Assembly (NCBI GenBank): GCA_024234955.1 | Contig: JACKNK010000004.1 | Location: 186,001 to 250,000, forward strand | Direction: 5' to 3' | Origin: Gammaproteobacteria bacterium | Lineage (GTDB): Bacteria > Pseudomonadota > Gammaproteobacteria > JACKNK01 | DNA length: 64,000 nt | Shown here: positions 1 to 10,142 of the stretch, in pieces | Position numbering within the stretch: the stretch's first letter is position 1 | Layout of the letters: the number at the start of each line of letters is the position of its first letter | Notes under the pieces: model-generated | What the model saw: only the letters and a program-made list of their open reading frames with translations | Told to the model about the DNA's origin: nothing | Database searches by the model: none | Made by a program: the position numbers and the translations under genes

Positions 1-63
1 GTTGATGGCGTGCCAATGCGTCACCCGGTGGGAAGTCGCAGGTACTTTTTCCAAAATACGCAT
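1..63 (-). CDS. Group II intron-encoded reverse transcriptase/maturase, N-terminus only
   Basis: An ATG at 61-63 on the minus strand follows an AGGAGG ribosome-binding site (72-77, nine-base spacing) and opens a frame that runs off the left edge after 21 codons. The readable residues begin MRILEKVPATSHRVTHWHAI. The V-T-H-W-x-x-I pattern resembles the start of group II intron reverse transcriptases of the chloroplast-like/bacterial ORF classes, which begin with a conserved W-x-x-I/V-N/D-W stretch before the RT domain. No RT motif is visible because the gene is cut by the window. The call rests on this short match plus about 1 kb of structured intron-like RNA directly upstream. Confidence 0.6.
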   Translation of the reverse strand, partial: MRILEKVPATSHRVTHWHAIN

Positions 64-117
64 CTTGCTTACCTCCTGTTGAGTGAGAGACACCCATCAG
101 GAGAAAACACACGTATC

Positions 118-152
118 CCCAAACGGGGACGTATGTCTTGTCCCCGTTTGGG
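118..152 (-). other. Strong hairpin upstream of the intron ORF (probable domain IV stem)
   Basis: CCCAAACGGGGA (118-129) pairs perfectly with TCCCCGTTTGGG (141-152) around an 11-nt loop. It lies about 55 nt upstream of the intron-encoded protein start. In group II introns the base of domain IV carries a high-affinity maturase binding stem just before the ORF, so this is a reasonable candidate; the assignment is an inference from position. Confidence 0.5.
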
Positions 153-1092
153 TGGTCAAATTGTCCAAGATCACCGGTAACTCCGGCGTATCTTGGTTTT
201 GGCTTTACAAGCCTTTTCGCGATCAAAGACCAGTTGGAAGTCTGCTCTCTTTCGAGAGTGGGAAACCCACTATCCCAGCTATTACAGCTGGGCATTCGCT
301 TTTTCCAACCTCCTCTACCTGCACGTCCAACAGTTCGTCTTACGACTCCCCTGCCCATGACGGGCGGAAGTACAGGCTTACCGAGTTCCGCTCCTGTCAC
401 AAGGAATGGGTTAGGTCCTGCCTGTCCACCGGTGGTGCAATGTTGACGTATCCCCAGATGTAAGAGGGATAACCGACCACATACCTTTTGGTCAGAGCCT
501 GTCAGTAACTTTGGCTCTATGCGGCTGACGGTGTTTATCAGCAGTTCACGTACGTTAACCCTACCACCCAGCCTAGCCCCTCAACCGCCAGTTACTGGCA
601 GTATCCGACTCGGTCTTTCGCAAGATGAGCCGCCGTAAACGGGGGGTACATTGTCAGGGAGCTTCGCACCAGACCGTTGCCAGTCTCGCACTACCCCTAG
701 GCTACCGTTGGTCAAACAACGGGTCTTGTCCCACCGAGGTGGGCAAGACAATGACAGAAACAGCTTCCGTCCAGGACGGTGCTGTCACAGCAACAGCCGA
801 ATGTCGCGTACTTGTTATTCCAGTGAGAAAGGAATGAGACGGAGCACGATTGCAAAACAACCGCACACGGAACCATCTTCCTCAAGGGAATTGGGTTGCC
901 GGTGTGGCTATCTGACTAACTCTTTTAGAGCGAGCCACACTGGCTAAATTGGGTGCTGAATGAGGGTCGAAAGACCCCCAGACAGCGATCAAATTGCTGT
1001 TTAAAATCGAGGAATTACGACTAAAATAACTAATTATTTCAGTCGCTTAGTAGCTCCTCAGAGGCCAGCTACCTCCTGCGACTCTCGTCGCA

Positions 1093-2733
<1,641 letters not shown>

Positions 2734-2785
2734 GTTTCGTTACCTCGTTAACTCTGAATTCGAATGGAGTTGGGCGGGGGGCGTC

Positions 2786-3073
2786 TTATTCGACGACCGC
2801 CATGATGTCTTCCTCGCGCATCACGAGCAGGTCTTCACCATCGACCTTGACCTCGTTGCCCGAGTACTTGCCGAACAGGACCTTGTCGCCGACTTTGACG
2901 TCGAGGGCGCGCACGGTGCCGTCGGAATTGATCTTGCCGTTGCCGACGGCGAGGACTTCGCCCTGGGCCGGCTTTTCGGTGGCGCTATCCGGAATCACGA
3001 TGCCGCTGGCGGTCTTACGCTCTTCGGCCATGCGCTTGATGATGACGCGATCGTGCAAGGGACGGATGTTCAT
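2786..3073 (-). CDS. groS: 10-kDa co-chaperonin GroES
   Basis: Heptameric lid for GroEL. The 95-aa product starts MNIRPLHDRVIIKRMAEERK and has the typical mobile-loop region and the C-terminal LVMREEDIMAVVE. The ATG is preceded by an AGGAGA ribosome-binding site. It is first in a two-gene operon with groEL. A sigma70-type promoter and a CIRCE operator lie directly upstream, indicating HrcA-type heat-shock control. Confidence 0.98.
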   Translation of the reverse strand: MNIRPLHDRVIIKRMAEERKTASGIVIPDSATEKPAQGEVLAVGNGKINSDGTVRALDVKVGDKVLFGKYSGNEVKVDGEDLLVMREEDIMAVVE

Positions 3074-3142
3074 TAATGACTCTCCTGACTCATCGTTCAG
3101 TTATTGCCTATGGATTCAGGCCAACGCCCGCGAACCGGGCTG

Positions 3143-3169
3143 TTAGCACTCCCTATCGGTGAGTGCCAG
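3143..3169 (-). promoter_or_regulatory. CIRCE operator (HrcA binding site) of groES-groEL
   Basis: TTAGCACTC, a nine-base spacer, then GAGTGCCAG. This matches the CIRCE consensus (TTAGCACTC-N9-GAGTGCTAA) perfectly in one arm and 7/9 in the other. It sits just downstream of the -10 box in the groES leader, the standard place for HrcA repression. hrcA itself is not in the window. Confidence 0.92.
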
Positions 3170-3171
3170 GC

Positions 3172-3199
3172 ATCATATGGGCGCGAAACGGAGAGTCAA
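3172..3199 (-). promoter_or_regulatory. Sigma70-type promoter of groES-groEL
   Basis: On the minus strand TTGACT (3194-3199) and TATGAT (3172-3177) are separated by 16 bp, close to the consensus -35 and -10 boxes. The CIRCE operator begins three bases downstream of the -10 box, so the transcription start falls within or next to the operator. Confidence 0.8.
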
Positions 3200-3505
3200 G
3201 GGCACACATGGGTTTAAAAACATTTATCCCGGCATAAATCCCGCTCCTCGTTCGGCAGTTTGCGCCGCGCCTCGTGATGAGCTTCAGGCGGTGTTCACGC
3301 ACCCCGCCGGTGGGGTTGGTGGCGATGCATCGCTGTCATCCCCGCACAACGATGCCGTAGGGCGGAACCCGCAGGGCTTCCGCCGTGCAAACCCGAAATC
3401 CGCGCGCGACTCGTTCCAGGACACGTCGCAGTCCGGATATCGCGATCTCCCGCTCCGCCGCCTCGCCCCCCGGAAGCGCACGGCGGAAGCCCTACAGGTT
3501 CCGCC
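3200..3505. other. Intergenic region between groES promoter and arfB, no gene seen
   Basis: This gap separates the groES promoter from the 3' end of arfB. Reading frames here have no recognisable protein features or plausible ribosome-binding sites. Its only clear content is the two arms of a palindromic repeat (3358-3384 and 3482-3509), about 100 bp apart. Confidence 0.6.
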
Positions 3506-3509
3506 CTAC
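3358..3509. repeat. Palindromic repeat pair (family A, copy 1) reaching into the arfB stop codon
   Basis: Left arm GTAGGGCGGAACCCGCAGGG... (3358-3384) and inverted right arm GGCGGAAGCC...CGCCCTAC (3482-3509) match the arms of two other copies at 36897-36966 and 45193-45262. Here the arms are about 100 bp apart rather than 15 bp. The right arm overlaps the last codon of arfB and supplies its TAG. This resembles dispersed REP/REPIN-like elements of Gammaproteobacteria. Confidence 0.8.
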
Positions 3510-3922
3510 TCCTCGTTTGGGGGTTTGCGCAGCGCCTTGTGGCGGGAGCGTAAACCCTTGGCTTTCAGGCGACGTTCCCGGGAGCCGCGTGTCGGCCTGG
3601 TGGCAACGCGCTTCTTCGGGGTCACGGTCACACTGCGGATCAATTCCGCCAGTCGTTCCAGGGCAATTCGACGATTGTCCTCCTGGCTTCGCGTCTCCTG
3701 GGACTTGATCACCACCACACCGTCGGCACTGATACGCTGATCGTTCAGCGCCAGCAGCCGCTGCTTGAATACCCAGGGCAGGGAAGACGCATGGATGTTG
3801 AAGCGCAGATGGATCGCGCTCGCGACCTTGTTCACATTCTGGCCGCCGGCACCCTGCGAGCGCACGGCGTTGAACTCGATCTGCCGCATCGGCACGGACA
3901 AACTCGGGGAGATGTACAACAT
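3506..3922 (-). CDS. arfB: Peptidyl-tRNA hydrolase ArfB (YaeJ family)
   Basis: Codon-independent release factor that frees ribosomes stalled on non-stop mRNA. The 138-aa product carries the RF1/RF2-type catalytic GGQ at residues 26-28 (QGAGGQNVNK) and a basic C-terminal tail (KKRVATRPTRGSRERRLKAK) that in the family inserts in the empty mRNA channel. The ATG at 3920-3922 gives the family length; the longer open frame upstream is antisense to the divergent SDR gene. The stop codon TAG lies inside a palindromic repeat arm (3482-3509), so the repeat has probably replaced the original 3' end. Confidence 0.93.
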   Translation of the reverse strand: MLYISPSLSVPMRQIEFNAVRSQGAGGQNVNKVASAIHLRFNIHASSLPWVFKQRLLALNDQRISADGVVVIKSQETRSQEDNRRIALERLAELIRSVTVTPKKRVATRPTRGSRERRLKAKGLRSRHKALRKPPNEE

Positions 3923-3958
3923 GGCTTCAGTTGGATGGCTTCGGATAAGGTGCGCGGC

Positions 3959-4822
3959 ATGAATACTCAGAACAACCCACCCCGCAGCGTATTGATCACC
4001 GGCTGTTCCAGCGGCATCGGGCGTTGCGTCGCGGAAGGACTCAAGGCCCGAGGTTACCGCGTGTTTGCGAGCGCGCGGAAAGTAGAAGACGTGGAGGCAC
4101 TTCGCGAGGCCGGTTTCGACGACGCCCTGCAACTCGACGTGCGCGATTCCGACTCGATCCAAACCGCCGTCAGAACCGTATTGGACGCCTGCGATGGGCG
4201 GCTTTATGCCCTGTTCAACAATGGCGCGTATGGCCAACCGGGGGCGGTCGAGGATTTGACCCGCGCGGTGCTGCGCGAACAGTTCGAGACCAATCTGTTC
4301 GGCTGGCACGAACTCACCTGCGCCGTGCTCCCCGCGATGCGCGCCGCCGGAGAGGGGCGGATCATCCAGGATTCCTCGGTGCTCGGGTTCATCGGCCTGC
4401 CACTTCGCGGGGCGTACAACAGCAGCAAGTACGCGCTGGAAGGTCTGTCCGACACCCTGCGGGTGGAATTGCACGGTTCCGGCATTCACGTCAGCCTGAT
4501 CCAGCCGGGGCCGATCCTGTCGAGGTTCCGCGCCAATGCGATGCGCAAGTTCCACGACAATATCGACGTCGCGAAAAGCCCTTTCCGTGCCACTTATGAA
4601 GGCATGTTGGCGCGCCTCAACAAGGTCGGCCCGGCGGCGCCCGGGACGTTGCCGCCGGAAGCGGTGCTGGCCAAGGTGATCGATGCGCTCGAGTCGGCGA
4701 ACCCCAAGCCGCGCTACCCGGTGACCTGGCCGACCTGGATGTTCGTGGTGCTCAAGCGCGTCCTGACCACCCGTGCGCTGGATCGGTTTGTGCGCAAGAT
4801 TTCCAAAGACGAAAACCAGTGA
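3959..4822 (+). CDS. Short-chain dehydrogenase/reductase (SDR)
   Basis: Classical SDR of 287 aa. The dinucleotide-binding motif TGxxxGIG is at residues 14-21, NNGAYG (a variant of NNAG) near 88-92, catalytic Ser near 140 and YxxxK at Y153/K157, followed by the PGP motif. The tail is longer than in minimal SDRs and hydrophobic near residues 260-275 (PTWMFVVLKRVL). Substrate cannot be assigned. It is divergent from arfB with only 36 bp between start codons, and its stop overlaps the mobA start (GTGA), so it is co-translated with molybdenum cofactor genes. Confidence 0.9.
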   Translation: MNTQNNPPRSVLITGCSSGIGRCVAEGLKARGYRVFASARKVEDVEALREAGFDDALQLDVRDSDSIQTAVRTVLDACDGRLYALFNNGAYGQPGAVEDLTRAVLREQFETNLFGWHELTCAVLPAMRAAGEGRIIQDSSVLGFIGLPLRGAYNSSKYALEGLSDTLRVELHGSGIHVSLIQPGPILSRFRANAMRKFHDNIDVAKSPFRATYEGMLARLNKVGPAAPGTLPPEAVLAKVIDALESANPKPRYPVTWPTWMFVVLKRVLTTRALDRFVRKISKDENQ

Positions 4823-5388
4823 ATCTCTCCCCCGCCGAGATTACCGGCGTCATCCTGACCGGAGGGCGCGGCACGCGCATGGGCGGCGAGGACAAGGGCC
4901 TGGTCGTGTGGCGCGATCGGCCTTTGATCGCCCATGTGCGGGAACGTCTGCGACCGCAAGTCGGTCGCGTGATCATCAATGCCAACCGCAATGCCGAACG
5001 CTATCGAGCCTTCGGCGATCGGGTTGTCGCCGATCCCTGGCCGGATTATCGCGGCCCGCTTGCCGGTGTCCTCGCCGCGCTGGAAGCAATGGTCGACGAC
5101 TGGCTGCTGTGCGTTCCCTGCGACGCCCCACGTCTGCCGCTCAGTCTTGCCGATCGACTAAGTCTGGGCCTGGGCGACGAGGGCAAGGCCGGGGTCGCGG
5201 ATGACGGCCACCCCCAGCCGGTGTTTTCCCTGCTGCACCGTGATCTGGCCGCTCCGCTGCGTGAATTCCTGGAAGCGGACGGTCGCGCCGTGATTCATTG
5301 GTTGCGATCGCAACACGCGCACTTCGTGGACTGCCGCGACCTTGCCGCCGGCTTCGCCAATTTCAATCGCCCGGAGGACCTGTTGTGA
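4819..5388 (+). CDS. mobA: Molybdenum cofactor guanylyltransferase MobA
   Basis: Transfers GMP from GTP to molybdopterin to make the guanine dinucleotide cofactor used by DMSO reductase-family enzymes. The 189-aa protein has the nucleotidyltransferase signature LTGGRGTRMGG..K near residues 13-26 and the later DPWPDYRGPLAGVLAAL motif. It starts with GTG overlapping the SDR stop by four bases, and its own stop overlaps the mobB start the same way. The coupled mobA-mobB order is the classic one. Presence implies at least one bis-MGD enzyme elsewhere in the genome. Confidence 0.95.
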   Translation: MNLSPAEITGVILTGGRGTRMGGEDKGLVVWRDRPLIAHVRERLRPQVGRVIINANRNAERYRAFGDRVVADPWPDYRGPLAGVLAALEAMVDDWLLCVPCDAPRLPLSLADRLSLGLGDEGKAGVADDGHPQPVFSLLHRDLAAPLREFLEADGRAVIHWLRSQHAHFVDCRDLAAGFANFNRPEDLL

Positions 5389-5948
5389 ATGCACCGGTCG
5401 TAAGCTTTCCCCTCCCGCTGCTCGGTATCGCCGCCGCCAGCGGCACCGGCAAGACCACACTGCTGGAGCGGCTGATCCCCAGTCTGCGCCAGCGCGGGCT
5501 CCGCATCGCGCTGGTGAAACATTCCCATCACGATTTCGACATCGACAAACCCGGCAAGGACAGCGATCGACTGCGCAAGGCTGGCGCCCTGCAAGTGGTA
5601 TTGGCGTCGCAGTTTCGCAAGGCGGTGATCATCGAGACCCCGAACCGGGACGATGAGCCCGACCTGGTCGAGGCGCTTGCCCACCTGGATCGCGGCGCGC
5701 TGGATCTCGTGCTGGTGGAAGGCTATCGAAGCGAACCGTTTCCGAAACTGGAACTGCACCGACCGGTACGCGAGCGCCCGCTATTGTGTCTGCAAGACCC
5801 ATACATCATCGCAGTCGCCCATGACGCACCGACTCCGCTAGACATCGAACTGCCGCAACTGGACCTGAACGACGCTCAGGCGATTGCCGACTGGATCATG
5901 GCGGGGCTCGAGAACGGCCCGCTCAGGACACCCCAAACTCTGTATTGA
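5385..5948 (+). CDS. mobB: Molybdopterin-guanine dinucleotide biosynthesis adaptor MobB
   Basis: Small GTP-binding protein that assists MobA. The 187-aa frame has a P-loop ASGTGKTT at residues 18-25, then HSHHDFDIDKPGKDS, typical of MobB. I chose the GTG at 5385 because it overlaps the mobA stop (GTGA) and gives the normal family length. Its 3' end overlaps the convergent hybrid kinase gene by 26 bp, so the two transcripts collide there. Confidence 0.95.
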   Translation: MNAPVVSFPLPLLGIAAASGTGKTTLLERLIPSLRQRGLRIALVKHSHHDFDIDKPGKDSDRLRKAGALQVVLASQFRKAVIIETPNRDDEPDLVEALAHLDRGALDLVLVEGYRSEPFPKLELHRPVRERPLLCLQDPYIIAVAHDAPTPLDIELPQLDLNDAQAIADWIMAGLENGPLRTPQTLY

Positions 5949-8900
5949 TGGCCCGCAGCAAGGCGTCGAGTTCCGGCTCGAGCATCGGCAGCGCGGCATC
6001 AATCGCCCGTTGATCGCCTTCACGGCAAGCCGTTTCGAGCCGATACGCCGCCAGCCGCACGGACTCGGCACCAATGGTCGCCGCGACCCCTTTGAGGCTG
6101 TGCGCATGGCGTGTCGCTGTGGTCATGTCGCCCTGCTCGCGGGCATCGTTGAAGCGCGCAAGAAAATTCTGCTCGGTATCGCGCACGGTCCGCATCACCT
6201 GGACATAAAGCTCGCGATCGTCGGCGGCGTTGGCCACCCCGACCTCGACATCGATACCGACCGCAACCAGGGCCGGCCATCGTTGCGAATCACCCGAGTC
6301 CCCCGGCGCGTCGTCGCCGGGCGGCGCCCCACGTTCGGCAGCGGCTCCGGTGGGACGTATCCAGCGCGCCATCGTGCTCAACATCTGCTGCACATTCACC
6401 GGTTTGGGGATGTGATCATTCATGCCGGCGTCCAGACAGCGTTCACGGTCCCCGGTCATGGCATTTGCGGTCATGGCGATGACCGGAAGATCGGCGAACC
6501 TCGCCTGGGCGCGGATGAGCCGCGTCGCCTCGTAGCCATCCATCACCGGCATCTGGGCATCCATCAACACCCCGTCGAAGCGCGCCGTTTCGAGCGTGTT
6601 CAAGGCTTCGGCGCCATCGTTGGCAACCGTGACGTGCATGCCGTTGCGGGTGAGCAATTCAACCGCCAACTCCTGATTCATGCGGTGGTCCTCCACCAGG
6701 AGGATGTGCGCACCGATAAGGGAATCCACCTGCGGCCCGCGCAGACGCTGGGAAACCCGCTGTTTTCGCGCCACGCCCATGAGCCCGGCGATCGCGTCGT
6801 ACAGACTCGACGCCACCACCGGTTTGGTGACCAGCTCCGCCTTGCCGATACGGTTCATCTCGTCGCTCATGTCGCCGCGACCGAAGGCGGTCACAAAGAC
6901 GATGGGACGCGGCGATCCGGGTTGCTGCGCACGCAAGGCCCGCGCCGTTTCCGGACCATCCATGCCGGCCATCCGCCAATCGAGAACCATGAGATCGAAC
7001 GGTTCTCCGCGCCGTTCGGCGAGCGCGTCCAAGGCGACCCCTTCCGCACCACTCGCGGCACTGACGACCTTGTAACTGAAGGAAGACAGCAGGTTGTTCA
7101 AGATCACCAGCGAACTGGGATTGTCATCGACCACCAGCACCTTGAGCCCGACCAGGCTCGGTAAATCGGTCTGTTCACCTTGCGTAATTCCGTTCGCCGG
7201 GGCTTGTTCGGCAATACCGAGACGCACCGTGAACTTGAACGTGGAACCGCGCCCGGGCTGACTGTCGACGCCGATTTCACCGCCCATCGCGGTCACCAGC
7301 TGACGACTGATGGCGAGACCCAGGCCTGTGCCCCCGAAGCGACGGGTGGTCGAGGCATCCGCCTGACTGAATGACTTGAACAGGCGCGCCTGCTCATCGA
7401 CCGTCATGCCGATCCCGGAATCACGAACCCGGAACTGCACCAGGATGTCGTCGCCTTTCTGTTCGACGACTTGCGCGCACACCACGACTTCACCATGTTC
7501 CGTGAACTTGATCGCGTTCGCGCACAGGTTCAGCAGCACCTGACCCAGGCGCAACGGATCGCCCACCAGTCGCCGGGGCAGACTTGCGGAAACATCGAAC
7601 AGCAGTTCCAAGCCCTTTTCCGCCGCCTTGAGGCCGGTCATGTTGGCAAGGTTGTCGAACACATCCGCCAACTCGAAATCGATGTTTTCCAGGGCCAGCT
7701 TGCCGGCCTCGATCTTGGAGAAATCGAGGATGTCGTTGATGATCCCAAGCAAGGCCTCGGCTGAGGTCGCGACGTTCCCGATGTATTGCCGCTGCCGCGC
7801 ATCGAGCCGGGTTTCCAGAGCCAGATTGCTCATGCCGATGATCGAGTTCATCGGCGTGCGGATTTCATGACTCATGTTGGCGAGAAATTCGCTCTTGGCG
7901 CGATTGGCCGCATCGGCCGCGATCCGGGCTTCCGCCAGCTCCTCCGCCATTTGTCGCTGGGCCGTCACATCCGTCCGCGCCGAAACGTATTGATAAGGCT
8001 TGCCGTGCTCATCCGTGAACGGGACGATGGTGGAATCCACCCAGTAAAGGTGCCCGTCCTTCGCGCGATTGCAGATGTCTCCGTGCCAGACCTTGCCGCT
8101 CGCGATGGTCCGCCACATCTCCCGGAAGAACGCCGTGTCGTGGACGTCGGAGCGGATGATTCGGTGATTCTTTCCGATCAGTTCGTCGCGCGAGTAGCCG
8201 CTGACTTCCGAGAACCGTTGATTGGCGTAAGTGATGTTGCCGCGCACATCGGCAATACTGACCAGCGCGTGCTCATCGAGAACCAGCTTGTGCCACTCCA
8301 CCTGAGCCAGCAGCTCACGGGTTTCGGCCGCGCCGCGTACCAGACGTATCCAGGCCGCCACACCGGCGATGGCAAGCAATACCGCCAGGACAAACAGGGC
8401 GCTGCGGAACAGGTTGGCCCGTTCGAGGGCCTGAGCCCATGCGTCCAGGTAGGCGCGCTCGAAGGCGTCGATTGCCTCGGGCACCGGCATCAGCGTGGCT
8501 TGGCGCATGTCCCGTTCCACTTCCGGGGCCAGTCGCAGCACCATTTCACCATGCGCAACCAGATTATCGATCAACTCGGCAAGTGCTGGCGCATCCGCCG
8601 AGCGTTCCGCCAGCACGGTCAGACTCTTCCGCGCCAGGCTGGATGCTTCCGGCGTGAGATCGAGCCGGAGACTGAGCAGTGTTTCCAGGAGGTGGCGCGC
8701 CTGCGTCTCAACCCGTTCGGTTGCCTTGCCCTCGTGCGCCGCACTGGCGATTTCTTCGATCAAGCGCGGCAAATAATGCAGCGAGTTACGCAGCACGGCG
8801 TTATTGGACTTGAAATCCTCGACCGCGAGCGCCTTGCGCTCGACCATCACCAGAAGCGACTGCCGGGTGTCCCCGGTCCTCGCAAGCAGCGCACTTTCGG

Positions 8901-9168
8901 CGGTGTTGAGAATACCCGCCGACTCTTCCAGCGATTTGACCGCATCCACCAGTGCATCCAGATCCGCCGCAATCCCCACGCGGACCAGCAGCAGTTCACG
9001 ATCCAGACGGGCATTGGCCATGCGAATGTCCGTCAATGCGGCCAGGGTCCGGGTATGAATCGACAAGGCGTAGGGCTGACTGGCGGCGTACAGCACCGCC
9101 ATCGCCACAAACACGGCGAGGGCAAACAAGCCCGCGACGACCGGACGCCGCCTCCCGAACACGGTCAC
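5923..9168 (-). CDS. Hybrid sensor histidine kinase (PAS-HisKA-HATPase-REC-REC-HPt)
   Basis: A 1081-aa BarA/TorS-like phosphorelay kinase. There are membrane segments near residues 11-28 and 254-276 flanking a helical periplasmic domain, then PAS (about 290-402), HisKA with H434 (NMSHEIRTPM), HATPase with N551, a DSGIG box near 583 and GGTGLGLAI near 612, receiver 1 (D730), receiver 2 (D870) and a C-terminal HPt domain with H1023 (HAHSLKG). All phosphotransfer residues are present. Its start overlaps the stop of the di-haem peroxidase gene by four bases, so it is the last gene of a three-gene coupled operon. No DNA-binding partner is encoded next to it. Confidence 0.95.
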   Translation of the reverse strand: MTVFGRRRPVVAGLFALAVFVAMAVLYAASQPYALSIHTRTLAALTDIRMANARLDRELLLVRVGIAADLDALVDAVKSLEESAGILNTAESALLARTGDTRQSLLVMVERKALAVEDFKSNNAVLRNSLHYLPRLIEEIASAAHEGKATERVETQARHLLETLLSLRLDLTPEASSLARKSLTVLAERSADAPALAELIDNLVAHGEMVLRLAPEVERDMRQATLMPVPEAIDAFERAYLDAWAQALERANLFRSALFVLAVLLAIAGVAAWIRLVRGAAETRELLAQVEWHKLVLDEHALVSIADVRGNITYANQRFSEVSGYSRDELIGKNHRIIRSDVHDTAFFREMWRTIASGKVWHGDICNRAKDGHLYWVDSTIVPFTDEHGKPYQYVSARTDVTAQRQMAEELAEARIAADAANRAKSEFLANMSHEIRTPMNSIIGMSNLALETRLDARQRQYIGNVATSAEALLGIINDILDFSKIEAGKLALENIDFELADVFDNLANMTGLKAAEKGLELLFDVSASLPRRLVGDPLRLGQVLLNLCANAIKFTEHGEVVVCAQVVEQKGDDILVQFRVRDSGIGMTVDEQARLFKSFSQADASTTRRFGGTGLGLAISRQLVTAMGGEIGVDSQPGRGSTFKFTVRLGIAEQAPANGITQGEQTDLPSLVGLKVLVVDDNPSSLVILNNLLSSFSYKVVSAASGAEGVALDALAERRGEPFDLMVLDWRMAGMDGPETARALRAQQPGSPRPIVFVTAFGRGDMSDEMNRIGKAELVTKPVVASSLYDAIAGLMGVARKQRVSQRLRGPQVDSLIGAHILLVEDHRMNQELAVELLTRNGMHVTVANDGAEALNTLETARFDGVLMDAQMPVMDGYEATRLIRAQARFADLPVIAMTANAMTGDRERCLDAGMNDHIPKPVNVQQMLSTMARWIRPTGAAAERGAPPGDDAPGDSGDSQRWPALVAVGIDVEVGVANAADDRELYVQVMRTVRDTEQNFLARFNDAREQGDMTTATRHAHSLKGVAATIGAESVRLAAYRLETACREGDQRAIDAALPMLEPELDALLRAINTEFGVS

Positions 9169-10142
9169 ATCGTCCCCAACGGCGCATTCAAGGTGCGCAG
9201 AAATTCGCCAATCAACGCGACATCCTCCGGTGCAATCTCGCGACCAAGCTGATAGCGACCCATGATGCGAATTGCGGAAAGCAGATCGCTGGTGGCGCCA
9301 TCGTGGAAATACGGCGGCGTCAACGCGACATTGCGCAGGCTGGGCACCTTGAACTGGTACTTGTGCTCGGGATCGCCGGTAACTTGGAAACGCCCGAGAT
9401 CCGCATCGCTTGGATCGCCGTCCCCTCTTGCGGCCCGATCAGCGAAATAGTCCCCGAACAACCCCATTCGCGTGTACAGATTGCCCCCCAACAGGCGACC
9501 CTGATGGCAAGCGGAGCACCCGTAAGCTTTGAACAATCGCCAGCCTGCGCGCTCGGAGGCGGTCAGCGCCTCGACATCGCCACGCAGGTAGCGGTCGAAG
9601 CGCGAGTCTGGCGTGACCAAGGTCCGTTCGAACTCCGCAATCGCGTGTTGCACATTGGTGACGGTCAGGCCGTCGTCGAACAGGGCAGCGAAACGCTCGG
9701 CGTAGTCCGGGGACGCGTTCAGCTTGGACAACACTTCCGGCCATGAGGACGCCATTTCGTTATGGTCGTTGACGGGAAAATCCGTCTGTCTCTCCAGCGT
9801 ACCGGCCCGCCCGTTCCAGAATTGGGCGATGTTGAACATCGCATTGAACACCGTCGGCGCGTTGGTCTCCCCGAGGCGACCATCGACGCCATGTGAACGG
9901 TACTGGTTATCGGAACCATAGTGATCCAGCGGGTGACAACTGGCGCAGGAAATGGAGTTGTCGGTCGATAGGCGGGTGTCCTGGAACAAGGCTCGACCGA
10001 GTTCAATCACCGCTGGCGATGCGGTGGCCAGGCCTTTGCTCGGCAACGGTGATGCGGGCTCACCGGCAGTGACGCCGACACCCGCGAACACGGTCAGCGC
10101 AGCGAGCACCCAAGCAACGCCATGAACGCGCCCGGGCCTCAT
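9165..10142 (-). CDS. Di-haem cytochrome c peroxidase / MauG-family protein
   Basis: Periplasmic di-haem enzyme of the bacterial peroxidase (CcpA/MauG) family, 325 aa. A signal peptide (residues 1-27, ending VGVTAGEP) precedes haem sites CASCH at 66-70 and CSACH at 209-213. Family landmarks NAPTVFNAMFN, QFWNGRAGTLE and PPYFHDG are present. Earlier in-frame starts exist, but the ATG at 10140-10142 overlaps the upstream gene's TGA (ATGA) and opens directly into the signal peptide. Classical peroxidase activity versus MauG-like protein oxidation cannot be told apart here; the partner YHYH protein could be a substrate, which is inference. Confidence 0.92.
   Translation of the reverse strand: MRPGRVHGVAWVLAALTVFAGVGVTAGEPASPLPSKGLATASPAVIELGRALFQDTRLSTDNSISCASCHPLDHYGSDNQYRSHGVDGRLGETNAPTVFNAMFNIAQFWNGRAGTLERQTDFPVNDHNEMASSWPEVLSKLNASPDYAERFAALFDDGLTVTNVQHAIAEFERTLVTPDSRFDRYLRGDVEALTASERAGWRLFKAYGCSACHQGRLLGGNLYTRMGLFGDYFADRAARGDGDPSDADLGRFQVTGDPEHKYQFKVPSLRNVALTPPYFHDGATSDLLSAIRIMGRYQLGREIAPEDVALIGEFLRTLNAPLGTM

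Noticed and set aside
864..940. Alternative 5' ends of the group II intron at GTGTG motifs (minus strand, near 940 and 868)
   Set aside because: They match GUGYG, but the GTGCG at 1093 sits exactly at the groEL stop codon and has a perfect six-base exon-binding complement, and the hairpins between 1093 and 940 fit domain I of the same intron.
83..947. Plus-strand open frames of 70-126 codons in the first kilobase
   Set aside because: They are antisense to the intron RNA, have no family features, and are explained by ribozyme structure on the other strand.
962..982. Intrinsic terminator of groEL (GGGTC-TTTC-GACCC on the minus strand)
   Set aside because: No T-run follows, and the sequence is inside the intron rather than groEL flank.
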